From: Bacteroidota bacterium
GTDB taxonomy: Bacteria > Bacteroidota > Bacteroidia > Chitinophagales > Chitinophagaceae
Assembly (NCBI GenBank): GCA_947476145.1
Contig: CANJPH010000007.1
Coordinates: 35,701-99,700, forward strand
Length of the DNA stretch: 64,000 nt
Direction: 5' to 3'
Under the pieces are notes generated by a model. It searched no databases. It was not told the origin of the DNA and saw nothing but the letters and a program-made list of their open reading frames with translations. The translations under genes were made by a program, and so were the position numbers. Shown one piece after another: positions 49,698-59,464 of the stretch; position 1 is the stretch's first letter; every line of letters begins with the position of its first letter.

Positions 49698-50831
49698 TTG
49701 AAAAAGATAATATCCCTTCTTTTACTCTTTTTTACTACTCAAACTTTTGGTCAATCTAAACTTTTTGACAAAGTAAGTGGTTTATTAAAAGCAGATATTT
49801 TAGCCGAAGCAAAAATTAACTTAACGGAGAAGCCTATAACCGTAACAAGTTATCAGAGTGAACGTTCGGCAGGTGGAAAACATGATTTCTTTTCGGAAGG
49901 CGACTACTGGTGGCCCGACTCCACCAACCCAAGTGGACCTTATATACAAAGGGATGGCTTAACCAACCCTGATAATTTTACAGCACATCGTAAAGCAATG
50001 ATTCGCTTTAGCAAGCTTGTTGCCAATCAGACATCTGCCTATTTAATAACTGGCAATACAATTTATGCCACTCAAGCCATTAAACATATTAAAGCTTGGT
50101 TTGTGGATACCAATACCATGATGAACCCAAGCCTGTTATACGCGCAAGCAATTAAAGGAAAAGTGACCGGAAGAGGTATTGGAATTATTGATATGATTCA
50201 AATAATAGAAGTAGCTAAAAGTATTGAGGTTTTAGAAAATCAGCATTTAATTAAAGCAGCTGATAGCATACAAATTCATAAATGGTTTAACAACTATTTA
50301 AATTGGGTAACTACCCATCCTTATGGAATAGACGAGCGAAATGCTAAAAATAATCATGGAACTTGTTGGGTGATGCAAGTAAGTGCTTTCGCGCAATTAG
50401 TAAAAGACACTGCTCTTTTAAGTTATTGCAAAGATAGATTTACAAAAGTTATTATTCCTAGTCAAATGGATGAGCGTGGCGCTTTCCCTTTAGAGTTAAA
50501 GAGAACAAAGCCTTATGGTTATTCCCTATTTAACATAGATGCTGTTATGACCATTGCTCATATTTTTGAGATCGCTGACCCTTCGCTAAAAAAGAGTGTT
50601 GAATTTATGTACCCATATGTTCAAGATAAAAAAAGTTGGCCATACCCAAAAGATGTGATGTATTGGGATGAGTGGCCTGTAGCAACTCCTTTTTTATTGT
50701 TTGGTTATCAAAATTATAAGGAAGCTGACTGGTACAATACCTGGGAAAAGTTAAACCATTTTCCTACTAACGAAGAAGTGATCAGAAACCTGCCCATCCG
50801 AAATCCATTGATTTGGCTATATAAAAAATAG
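49698..50831 (+). CDS. Alginate lyase family (PF05426) protein, PL38-like, second paralog
   Basis: 377 aa, TTG start followed by signal peptide KKIISLLLLFFTTQTFGQS; FFSEGDYWWPDSTNPSGPYIQRDGLTNPD and NAKNNHGTCWVMQ match the pattern in 27540..28733. Confidence 0.83.
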   Translation: MKKIISLLLLFFTTQTFGQSKLFDKVSGLLKADILAEAKINLTEKPITVTSYQSERSAGGKHDFFSEGDYWWPDSTNPSGPYIQRDGLTNPDNFTAHRKAMIRFSKLVANQTSAYLITGNTIYATQAIKHIKAWFVDTNTMMNPSLLYAQAIKGKVTGRGIGIIDMIQIIEVAKSIEVLENQHLIKAADSIQIHKWFNNYLNWVTTHPYGIDERNAKNNHGTCWVMQVSAFAQLVKDTALLSYCKDRFTKVIIPSQMDERGAFPLELKRTKPYGYSLFNIDAVMTIAHIFEIADPSLKKSVEFMYPYVQDKKSWPYPKDVMYWDEWPVATPFLLFGYQNYKEADWYNTWEKLNHFPTNEEVIRNLPIRNPLIWLYKK

Positions 50832-50911
50832 GAGCACTTATAAATGAATATAAATACTCCTATTAAAAAATGTTTTATAAAAAAGCATTAATAGTCAACC
50901 AGAAAATTCAA

Positions 50912-52498
50912 TTAATTCGTTGGTGCTATAGGTCCTTTACGCATTGCTTTTACTTGTACTGGCCATTGAACGGGTTGTCCTGTTCTTTTATCCGTTCCTA
51001 AATCGGCTTTGTCTCTTGGGAATGTGGCGTTGTCTTCACAAGCCATATAAACCAATATTGCAGTGAGCATTGCATTGTTTTTTAAATCATCAAAAATGAT
51101 TTTATCATAGGTGTCTCTGTTCGTGTGCCAAGTATAATTAAAATATGACCAGTTTAATGCACCCAATGAAAAACCTGGTGCACCCACTGCCACAAATGAA
51201 GCAAAGTCACTTCCTCCTCCACCTGGCGAACCTGGGAATGTGGTTTTGATAGAATCTTTCATACTATTTGGGACTGCGGCTAACCACCTTGTAAGAAATT
51301 CACCCGCATGCTGAAAACCTTGTCCAGAAATATTTACAATTCTACCTGTTCCATTGTCCTGATTAAACAACGCTTGCAATTTACCAACCACTTCAGGGTG
51401 ATCTTCCACAAATGCTCTAGAACCATTCAGTCCTTGTTCCTCACTACCCCAATGTCCTACTAAAATGGTACGCTTAGGATTTGGATACACTAACTTTAAA
51501 ATACGCATCGCTTCCATCATGGTTAATGTTCCTGTTCCATTATCTGTAGCACCTTGTCCAGCATCCCAGGAATCAAAATGAGCTGATAACATTACATATT
51601 CATCAGGTTTTTCTGTTCCTTTCATTTCGGCAATGGTATTAAAATTTGGAACGGTACCTAAATCTTTGGAATCAGTTTGAATACTAATGATAGGATTATC
51701 TCCAGCCTCTACTAAGCGATACAATGTGCCATAATCTTCCAAGGCAATATCAACTGTTGGTATTTTTGAAGTATAGGCGTTAAATATTTTATCAACACCA
51801 AAGCCACTTGACCAGTTATTTGTTAAAACTCCTAACGCTCCTGCTTTTTCTAAAATAATAGGAAGCATTCTTGAAGAATATCCTGTTTTACTTAAGCGCT
51901 TGCGCCAAGCATCAGTTTGTTCGGTTCGTTCTTTTTTTAATTTTTCAAAAGAGGCAGGGGTTGCAAATAGTTGCCAGTTGTCATCCGGTCTACCTGTTGG
52001 TTGATTCATAGAAATCATCACAAACTTGCCCTTTACATTAGGCAACCAATTCACAAATGCCAGAGAATCTGCAAGATCAGGGATAATGATAATTTCAGCT
52101 TTAATTGCTTTTCCTTTGGTTGAAGGACTCCAAGACAATTGGGTGCCTTCTAAACTTTTAACCCTTGGGGAAAGCATATCAATATGTGTAATGCCTCGTT
52201 CCCATCCTTTCCACTCACCCCATTGTTCGTTACGAGCAGCAATACCCCAACTAGTATACTTGTCAACGGCCCATTCATTGGCTTTTTTCATTTGAGGCGT
52301 ACCTACTAGTCTTGGCCCTATCCCATCTAATAACTCATGTGCCATTGTTTGCAATTGGGAGTTCTTAGTTTCTTCCTGAACTATTTTTTCCACTACGGTT
52401 TGCGCAAATGTATTGTTTGCTGTAAGCAAACAGACAATCATAAGGAGCTTTGTTATACATCCCGTATAACTAAAGTGCAGTTTTTGATTTATTCTCAT
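50912..52498 (-). CDS. M28-family aminopeptidase-like metallopeptidase
   Basis: 528 aa; LSAHFDSWDAGQGATDNGTGTLTMMEAMRIL, GHWGSEEQGLNGSRAFVEDH. Confidence 0.9.
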   Translation of the reverse strand: MRINQKLHFSYTGCITKLLMIVCLLTANNTFAQTVVEKIVQEETKNSQLQTMAHELLDGIGPRLVGTPQMKKANEWAVDKYTSWGIAARNEQWGEWKGWERGITHIDMLSPRVKSLEGTQLSWSPSTKGKAIKAEIIIIPDLADSLAFVNWLPNVKGKFVMISMNQPTGRPDDNWQLFATPASFEKLKKERTEQTDAWRKRLSKTGYSSRMLPIILEKAGALGVLTNNWSSGFGVDKIFNAYTSKIPTVDIALEDYGTLYRLVEAGDNPIISIQTDSKDLGTVPNFNTIAEMKGTEKPDEYVMLSAHFDSWDAGQGATDNGTGTLTMMEAMRILKLVYPNPKRTILVGHWGSEEQGLNGSRAFVEDHPEVVGKLQALFNQDNGTGRIVNISGQGFQHAGEFLTRWLAAVPNSMKDSIKTTFPGSPGGGGSDFASFVAVGAPGFSLGALNWSYFNYTWHTNRDTYDKIIFDDLKNNAMLTAILVYMACEDNATFPRDKADLGTDKRTGQPVQWPVQVKAMRKGPIAPTN

Positions 52499-52670
52499 AA
52501 ACTAAATTTAAGTAAAAAACCACGTAAAATTCAACCTAAAATACTTAAGAATTGGTGTTTTAGGTTGTTTTAAGCATGATAAAAAATGAATTATACTATC
52601 TTTTAGATACATATAATCATTAATTATTTATATTTATAGTACAATTAACATTCATTAAAACCTCAAAATT

Positions 52671-53180
52671 ATGAAAAAACTATTCGTATGTTTCTTAGCG
52701 GCTACATCCTTAATTGCTTGTAAGACCGAAGAAAAGAAAACAGAAACTGCTGAAAAAACAGCAACAGTTGAACACATGTACAAACCCACCTACACGGACA
52801 ACTTTAAAATTGGCGGAGAAGGCAATATGGCAATAGCTGAAAACTTCCATAAATCAATGTTTGCAAAAGATTTTAAAACTTTAGCTAGTTTTATTGCAGA
52901 CACAGCCAAATTTTGGATGGAAGATGGTTCAAAAATTAACGGTAAAGATTCTATGATGCAATTTATTGAAGCGAATTTTTCAAAAATCAATATTACAAAT
53001 TATAAGCAAAATGTTATTATACCTGTAATTGGTGAAAATGGACATGAGTGGGTATTAATATGGGATGAGGCTGATGTTGAAATGGGTGGTAAGTCACAAC
53101 ATTTTCAATGGCAGGATGGATTTAGATTTTCAAACGGCAAAATTGTTGGCATGAATGGATTTGTTAAAAGTCCAAAATAA
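52671..53180 (+). CDS. Lipoprotein with SnoaL/NTF2-like fold
   Basis: 169 aa; lipobox SLIACKTEEKK; FHKSMFAKDFKTLASFIADTAKFWMEDGSKINGKDSMMQFIEANF. Confidence 0.75.
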   Translation: MKKLFVCFLAATSLIACKTEEKKTETAEKTATVEHMYKPTYTDNFKIGGEGNMAIAENFHKSMFAKDFKTLASFIADTAKFWMEDGSKINGKDSMMQFIEANFSKINITNYKQNVIIPVIGENGHEWVLIWDEADVEMGGKSQHFQWQDGFRFSNGKIVGMNGFVKSPK

Positions 53181-53215
53181 TTATTGATAATAACTTAAAA
53201 AGTTTTTACAAATCG

Positions 53216-53250
53216 AAAGAGGCTCCTAGCAATAGGGGCCTCTTTATTTT
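53216..53250 (+). terminator. Rho-independent terminator
   Basis: aaagaggctcc-tagcaata-ggggcctcttt hairpin followed by T-rich sequence. Confidence 0.8.
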
Positions 53251-53470
53251 CTGAGAAAAATTGATTACAAATATTTATAGTATAGGAGATCCCAACTTTA
53301 GTTGGTGAAAACATGATATTTATCACTTATTGTGGAGACTTTATTTTAAAAAACAACCTATATCTAAACAAAATATATGTTTATGTATTTTTATTTTTAA
53401 AAAAAACTTGAAAGGCAGTTATTCATCAATGAAATATAGAGAAGTAGTTTAAAACGCTTAGATTTATAAA

Positions 53471-53929
53471 ATGCAAAAGAATAGTACAACCTTAAGATCA
53501 CATTGCCCAATAACAACTGGAATAGACGTCATAGGAGATAAATGGACTTTACTAATAATTAGACATATGTTATTTAGACAAAAATATACATATGGACAAT
53601 TACTAGAAATGAAAGAAAAAATTGCTTCAAAAGTTTTGGCGGAACGATTAAGGACTTTGGCTGCCGATGATTTAATTGAAAAAAGAAATCATCCGACTAA
53701 TAAAAAAGTTTTTTTATATACATTAACCGATAAAGGAATAAGCACTATTGAAATAATGACGAAAATAATTAATTTTTCAGTAACTCATTATCGAAGTCTA
53801 ATGAATACTAAGCCTGTTGATAAAACTAAACTGTCATACATCTACAGTCGTGCTAAATCGGAGGAAGCATTCATTAAAGACACTAAAGCTGCCTATTCAA
53901 AATTTAGAAAGGAATTATTGAACTTTTAG
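53471..53929 (+). CDS. HxlR-family winged-helix transcriptional regulator
   Basis: 152 aa; CPITTGIDVIGDKWTLLIIRHMLFRQKYTYGQLLEMKEKIASKVLAERLRTLAADDLIEKR. Confidence 0.9.
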   Translation: MQKNSTTLRSHCPITTGIDVIGDKWTLLIIRHMLFRQKYTYGQLLEMKEKIASKVLAERLRTLAADDLIEKRNHPTNKKVFLYTLTDKGISTIEIMTKIINFSVTHYRSLMNTKPVDKTKLSYIYSRAKSEEAFIKDTKAAYSKFRKELLNF

Positions 53930-54210
53930 TTACCAATAATTTGGATGAATTACCGCTATAAAGATTGAATTCAACTGAAATAGCTCAATACTTGAGGTTT
54001 CTCATAGCAAAATTGATGTAAATTTTTCGAAATTATTACTTACCTTTTAAAAGTAAATCACTCAATCTATTGCAATTCTAACGCAACAGCTCTATTTACA
54101 ATTCTTGTAATCTCTATCATTTCATGGACTCTTATTTAACTATTAATTAGATTTATCTATTTAGCACTTTTTTAAAAACAAATTATTAGAAATTAATTAA
54201 AAAACAAATC

Positions 54211-54618
54211 ATGAACACAAACAAATTTATCATTAATGGAATTATTGCTTCAGTAATTTCATTTGTTCTAGGAAATTTATTTTATAATTTTTTATTCAAA
54301 ACTTATTTTGATGCAAATATCTATGCTACAGACTTTACTACTGTTAAATGGTGGGCCATTATAGGATCAGTTTTATGTTGGGGATTTTTATACGCCTATA
54401 TATTAGAAAAAGCAAAAGTAACAACTGTTGCAGGTGGCGCAACTATGGCATTTACCATAGCCGCTATTATTCAAACAACTGTGGACTTAGGGTTTTATGC
54501 CGTTAGTGTAGTTTACAAAGACGTAAACGTAATTGTTGTCGACGTATTCCTTACTGCATGTATTGCTTCCATCATGGGTGCAGCAATCATGTTAGCAAGC
54601 AATAAGAAAAAAGCGTAA
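54211..54618 (+). CDS. Small integral membrane protein, unknown function
   Basis: 135 aa with four predicted hydrophobic segments. Confidence 0.65.
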   Translation: MNTNKFIINGIIASVISFVLGNLFYNFLFKTYFDANIYATDFTTVKWWAIIGSVLCWGFLYAYILEKAKVTTVAGGATMAFTIAAIIQTTVDLGFYAVSVVYKDVNVIVVDVFLTACIASIMGAAIMLASNKKKA

Positions 54619-54666
54619 AACTATTTTCTTGTTATAATTTTGAATAGGCCCTAATTAGGATATTTG

Positions 54667-54702
54667 AAAGGGGGATATTAGCAATAATAGCCCCCTTTTT
54701 TT
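54667..54702. terminator. Terminator between convergent genes
   Basis: aaaggggg ... cccccttt stem followed by a T run. Confidence 0.75.
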
Positions 54703-54706
54703 ATTG

Positions 54707-55156
54707 CTAAGCGTACACTCTTAAATTAGAACCTGACAGGCTTGTTTTATATTGTTTTAATGCAGTTGTTGCTGGCCCTATTGTAACCGCACCTGAAGCA
54801 TCAAAAGCAGAACCATGTGCAGCACAATAAAATCTGTTTGAATTTGCCTGAAATTCAACATTAACCCCCTGATGTGTACATATAGCGCTAACAGCAATAA
54901 ACTCATTTTTAAGGGTTCTAGCAATGATGATACCAGTTGTGCTTTCCACAAAGAAACCACCAGGAGCATTAAGGCTTAAATATGGGGCTACAGAAATATT
55001 AATTGTAAAATCAACTGGCTTATTCGTTCCTTGATTACCTGAGTTGTTGTTGGTAGTAGGGGTCGAATCCGACTTAGAACAAGCTTGCATGCAGCCAAAA
55101 ATTAAAATACTCGCACTGCTTAGACCCACTTTTTCAATAAATTCTTTCCTTTCCAT
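54707..55156 (-). CDS. Rieske [2Fe-2S] protein
   Basis: 149 aa; CTHQGVNVEF...FYCAAHGSAFDASG (CxH...CxxH); N-terminal signal/lipobox GCMQACSKSDS. Confidence 0.88.
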   Translation of the reverse strand: MERKEFIEKVGLSSASILIFGCMQACSKSDSTPTTNNNSGNQGTNKPVDFTINISVAPYLSLNAPGGFFVESTTGIIIARTLKNEFIAVSAICTHQGVNVEFQANSNRFYCAAHGSAFDASGAVTIGPATTALKQYKTSLSGSNLRVYA

Positions 55157-55275
55157 TTTATTATTTTAAAGGTTATAACAAAAAAATAATATTGTTTAAT
55201 TATAAATATAATAAAATATTGAATAACAATCTTTATTTGTGTCAATCTCTATTTCTTTTTGTTTAAATTTATATA

Positions 55276-55686
55276 ATGAAAATAATACCTATAAGAAATA
55301 TCCTTTTTGTCGCTTTAATCGTATTTTATTTATATGCTGGAGCTAATCATTTCATAAATCCGTCTTTTTATTTACCTATCATCCCTCCTTACTTGTTTAA
55401 ATGGGCGAATCAAATTAATATATTATCTGGGGTAATTGAAATACTACTAGGTTTGTTATTAATACCAAAATCAACCAGGTTAAGGGCGGGAATTGGTATC
55501 ATTGTAATGCTATTAGCCTTTATCCCTAGCCATATATATTTTATTCAAAAGGGGGATTTTATGATCGGTACAGTTACTTTTACTCCTTTTAAATCATCTA
55601 TCCGCTTATTTATAGTTCAACCCATTTTAATTCTGTGGGCATTTTGGGCAAGTAAAAGTGACCTATCACTGATCCGTTTTACTTAG
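55276..55686 (+). CDS. DoxX-like integral membrane protein
   Basis: 136 aa; YAGANHFINPSFYLPIIPPYL, SGVIEILLGLLLIPKSTRLRAGIGIIVMLLAFIPSHIY. Confidence 0.75.
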   Translation: MKIIPIRNILFVALIVFYLYAGANHFINPSFYLPIIPPYLFKWANQINILSGVIEILLGLLLIPKSTRLRAGIGIIVMLLAFIPSHIYFIQKGDFMIGTVTFTPFKSSIRLFIVQPILILWAFWASKSDLSLIRFT

Positions 55687-55961
55687 CCCTAAATTTTTAC
55701 ACATTTGACTGATTTACATATAGCAATAATGATATGAGCTTTGATGTTCCTTACTTTATAAAGTATAAATTTTATTATTTTAGATTTTAGTGTGGAACTT
55801 TTGGATTAAAATTAATTAAAAATAATAAACAGAGATGTTGATTATTATAAAATGGCAATTTTATAAAACTTAAAATCTTGTTAGTCCTTAAAAAAAGATT
55901 AAATTGTAACGGATGCCAATTTATAATTATACATTACGTTAAATAAATCTAAATAAATATT

Positions 55962-56141
55962 ATGTTTAAAAAATTTACAACTTCTGATATTCTCATGCTA
56001 CTATCCGCTTTCTTATCCTTAATATTTTCTGAATTTTTGTGGTTTAAGGGTGAAAAAGAGGCGGGAATATTTATTGGTCTGTGGGTGCCCTCTATATTAG
56101 GATTTGCTGTATTATTAAAATTAATAAATAATCAAAAATGA
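55962..56141 (+). CDS. 59-aa small membrane protein
   Basis: Read directly: MFKKFTTSDILMLLSAFLSLIFSEFLWFKGEKEAGIFIGLWVPSILGFAVLLKLINNQK; not in track (under length cutoff). Confidence 0.65.
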   Translation: MFKKFTTSDILMLLSAFLSLIFSEFLWFKGEKEAGIFIGLWVPSILGFAVLLKLINNQK

Positions 56142-56233
56142 TTGAAATCATACCCTATTTCGCAGCACTAATAACCATCTTATTTGGCGTAGCATTTATT
56201 CTGGCATTGAATAAGTTTAGAGGCAAAAATTAG
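56138..56233 (+). CDS. 31-aa single-TM micropeptide overlapping the previous ORF (ATGA)
   Basis: Read directly: MIEIIPYFAALITILFGVAFILALNKFRGKN; start overlaps preceding stop by 4 nt. Confidence 0.4.
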   Translation: MIEIIPYFAALITILFGVAFILALNKFRGKN

Positions 56234-56247
56234 ACCTAAAATCTAGC

Positions 56248-57132
56248 ATGAATAATTTATTAGAAAATTCAGGCAACTATTTTGATAAATACTTCAATTC
56301 CAAAAATGTAAGGAAAATAGAATTATTAATTCTAAGAGTTGCTGTTTTTGCTTTCCTTTTACATTTATTCATTATTTTTTTAGGAAACAATTTTCTTTAT
56401 TTCAAGAATTTCCAGCACAGCTATTTAAAGGCTATATACACTCCATTTAGTTTTATATTATTTTACGAAGTTTTTCTGCTTGTTATTATCATTCCAAAAT
56501 CTATATCTGAATTTATTGGAAAGCAATTTGAAGTAATAACCTTAATTACATTGAGAGGTTTTTTTCATGATATAGCGGATCTTGATTTAAAAAATTCTAT
56601 TGCTATTAATAACCCTGCATTTATTGGGTTACTATATGACTTAATGGCCTCATTGATAATGCTTAGCTTAACAATTTTATATTATAAAATTTACTATAAT
56701 AATCGTAAATCAGATATCATTATTGAGCTTACTAATTTTATCAATATTAAAAAAATAGTATCATTAAGTATGATATTGATTTTATTTCTTTTAAGTATTA
56801 GTAGTTTTTTTGTTTGGGGTTCTGATATGATTGAGGCTTTGAAATTAAAACAAAATTATCCTAATCCGAATACCGTCTTTTATGCGGATTTCTTTTCAAT
56901 AATGATTTTTGTAGACGTATTATTACTTATAATTTCATTTATTTACCACTTTTCCTTTTTCACTATTTTTAGAAACGCAAGCTTTATTATTACAACCATT
57001 CTAATTAGAATGTCATTAACAATTGAAAAGCCAATGAATTATTTAATCATTTTAATTGGCTTTTTATTTTCAATTATATCATTCTACTTATATAGCTTAA
57101 GAAATACGAACAACAAGACCTCTGAATCATAA
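56248..57132 (+). CDS. Polytopic membrane protein, unknown
   Basis: 294 aa, multiple hydrophobic segments; no recognised motif. Confidence 0.65.
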   Translation: MNNLLENSGNYFDKYFNSKNVRKIELLILRVAVFAFLLHLFIIFLGNNFLYFKNFQHSYLKAIYTPFSFILFYEVFLLVIIIPKSISEFIGKQFEVITLITLRGFFHDIADLDLKNSIAINNPAFIGLLYDLMASLIMLSLTILYYKIYYNNRKSDIIIELTNFINIKKIVSLSMILILFLLSISSFFVWGSDMIEALKLKQNYPNPNTVFYADFFSIMIFVDVLLLIISFIYHFSFFTIFRNASFIITTILIRMSLTIEKPMNYLIILIGFLFSIISFYLYSLRNTNNKTSES

Positions 57133-57184
57133 AGTTATTATCTCTTTATTCAACAGGATTACCTACTTTTTTATATTTTTGTAG

Positions 57185-57574
57185 ATGAATATTATACTAT
57201 TTGATGGTGTTTGTAATTTATGCAACAACCTTGTTTCATTTTTAATCAAATATGATAAATTAAATCTTTTCCGCTTTGCAGCACTGCAAACAAATGCTGG
57301 GGAAAGGTTAATGCATGAGTATCAGCTTTTAGATGACAGGAAATCAATTATCTTAATAAAAGATGGTATTGTATTTTACAAATCAGACGCCATTATTGAA
57401 ATTGCAAAACAGCTTACTGGTTGGCCGCAAATATTTAAATATAGTTCCCTTTTCCCAAGATTTTTAAGAAACGGGATTTATAATATCATTGCAAAAAATA
57501 GGTACCATTTATTTGGTAAACGGGCTGCCTGCTCTATTCCCTCCGAGAAGGATAGAGAAAAATATAAAAATTAA
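57185..57574 (+). CDS. DCC (DUF393) family thiol-disulfide oxidoreductase-like protein
   Basis: 129 aa; starts MNIILFDGVCNLCNNLVSFLIKYDK, the DxxCxxC signature. Confidence 0.9.
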   Translation: MNIILFDGVCNLCNNLVSFLIKYDKLNLFRFAALQTNAGERLMHEYQLLDDRKSIILIKDGIVFYKSDAIIEIAKQLTGWPQIFKYSSLFPRFLRNGIYNIIAKNRYHLFGKRAACSIPSEKDREKYKN

Positions 57575-57764
57575 AGCGATTGTAACCCTTTTGAGGAAGT
57601 TTTCCTCACACTTGAGCGTATTATTTGGATGCCTATTTAAATATTGTGGTTTTAGAATTTGTAGCAGTTGAGTTTGATGTTACTACAACTGTCACTGTAC
57701 AAAGTACTCCAGATGTTAATCCTGCAATTGTAAACTTACTTTCATAAAATTAGTTTTATTATAA

Positions 57765-59300
57765 TTATTTCATTACAGGAATAAGCCTGCCCATTTGTGG
57801 TTCGTCAATTACTTTATTGGCCTTTATATAATCAATTACCAAAGAGGAAAATGGTGTTGAAGAATTAGTTTTTTTAAGGTCATGGAATGTTGCGTATAAA
57901 TCCCCACCGTCAGCAACAAAACTATTCGTAGCTACTTTGTATATCTTTGCATCATTCACAAGTTCATTCCCTATATTAAGTTTAACCAATCGCTGACCAA
58001 TAGGCCTCAACATGTCATACCAAGCAGTAAGTCCAGATACTTGCATCATTCCTCTGTCTAAAGAAAAGCCTTGCTCTAAAACTTCTTTAATCTGTTTACC
58101 AGTCATTTCTAATACAGATAAATTATTGAAGAAAGGTACCGCATCTAATACGTTACCATTTGTTACCAATCCCGCAGGAATATCCGCTCTTATTCCTCCA
58201 GCATTCTCAAATCCAACATCAGCTTTGCCAGCTTGCCTAATTACATCAGCTATAAAACAGCCTAAAGAAGACTCTCTTTGATAGTCTCTTACTAACCTTG
58301 TTTTTAATGTACCAAGGGGTTGTCCTATTTTATATGCAGCTTTATTTTTGTATGCATCTATTTTTGCTTGAACGCCTGCATCAGGTATATACTTATCGCT
58401 CCATACTTTTAATAGTTCGCCATTGGCATTGTTTACCTTGCCATCCTTTATTTGAACTTTTAGAAAACCTAATCTTGTTCCGTATCCATAGGTTTGCACG
58501 ATCCATGACCCATTGGTTGGTTCTTTGAATGGAACTTCAATACCCCTATGTGCATGGCCTCCAATGTAAATATCTATACCAGGAACTTCTTTACAAAAGC
58601 GAATGTCTTCATCAAAATCTCTTTGCACCTCTGGTCTTGCTTCAGCATCAGTTTGTTGTGGTCCGGTTTTGCCCTGGTGAGCAAGCACTACTATTAAATC
58701 TACTTGTGGTTTTAGCTCCTCTACAATTTTTTTAGTAATGGAGATTGGATCACGAAATTCAATATCAGCAGAACCAGCCTGCCATAAAACACTAAATGCA
58801 TCAAGACCGATGATACCAATAACTCCCAAGCGTACCCCATTTTTTTCGATAATGGTATACGGCCTTGAATACGGTATGTTTGTCCCTTTATAAAAAATAT
58901 TATCTCCTAGTATCGGAAACGATACCCGATTCATTTGTTTTGAAAAGTTTTTACTTCCATAATCAAATTCATGATTACCAATTCCCATTGCATCATATTT
59001 CATACTCATCATCATCTCCATTAAAATTTCACCTTCACTCACATTAGAAAGCATGCCTGTAAACATATCGCCTGCATCAAACAAGAAACTAGTTTTTTCT
59101 TTTTCTCTTATTTGGTTAATCATCGAAGTGAGTGCAGCTGCGCCACCCAAATTGGGAGTACCTTTTAACCAATATGCTGGGATAGGATCAAATGCACTGT
59201 GAAAATCGTTGGTATAAAGAATGGTAATGTCTTTAGTTCCTTTTTGGGCAAACCCAAAAAATGGTGCAAATACAAGCAAAAGGAGTAATATTCTTTTCAT
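57765..59300 (-). CDS. Secreted 5'-nucleotidase/metallophosphatase
   Basis: 511 aa; DITILYTNDFHSAFDP, GIGNHEFDYG, VVLAHQGKTG, GGHAHRGIEVP, FENAGGIRADIPAG. Confidence 0.94.
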   Translation of the reverse strand: MKRILLLLLVFAPFFGFAQKGTKDITILYTNDFHSAFDPIPAYWLKGTPNLGGAAALTSMINQIREKEKTSFLFDAGDMFTGMLSNVSEGEILMEMMMSMKYDAMGIGNHEFDYGSKNFSKQMNRVSFPILGDNIFYKGTNIPYSRPYTIIEKNGVRLGVIGIIGLDAFSVLWQAGSADIEFRDPISITKKIVEELKPQVDLIVVLAHQGKTGPQQTDAEARPEVQRDFDEDIRFCKEVPGIDIYIGGHAHRGIEVPFKEPTNGSWIVQTYGYGTRLGFLKVQIKDGKVNNANGELLKVWSDKYIPDAGVQAKIDAYKNKAAYKIGQPLGTLKTRLVRDYQRESSLGCFIADVIRQAGKADVGFENAGGIRADIPAGLVTNGNVLDAVPFFNNLSVLEMTGKQIKEVLEQGFSLDRGMMQVSGLTAWYDMLRPIGQRLVKLNIGNELVNDAKIYKVATNSFVADGGDLYATFHDLKKTNSSTPFSSLVIDYIKANKVIDEPQMGRLIPVMK

Positions 59301-59369
59301 TATGAGTATTTTACTGAAATTACAAAGAACTGTTATATTAATACAATAAAAACCTCAGTTAGAAACAAC

Positions 59370-59400
59370 AAAGGACCCACGATTTAACGTAAGTCCTTTA
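59370..59400. repeat. Hairpin repeat copy 1 (aaggacc..cg..taa..cgtaagtcctt)
   Basis: aaggacccacgatttaacgtaagtccttta; related to 61338 and 63677 copies. Confidence 0.6.
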
Positions 59401-59464
59401 TTTTTAGTAAGTTATATTTTAGGAAAACCGAAATAACTTTCGTCTTTTATATTTCTGCGTTAAA

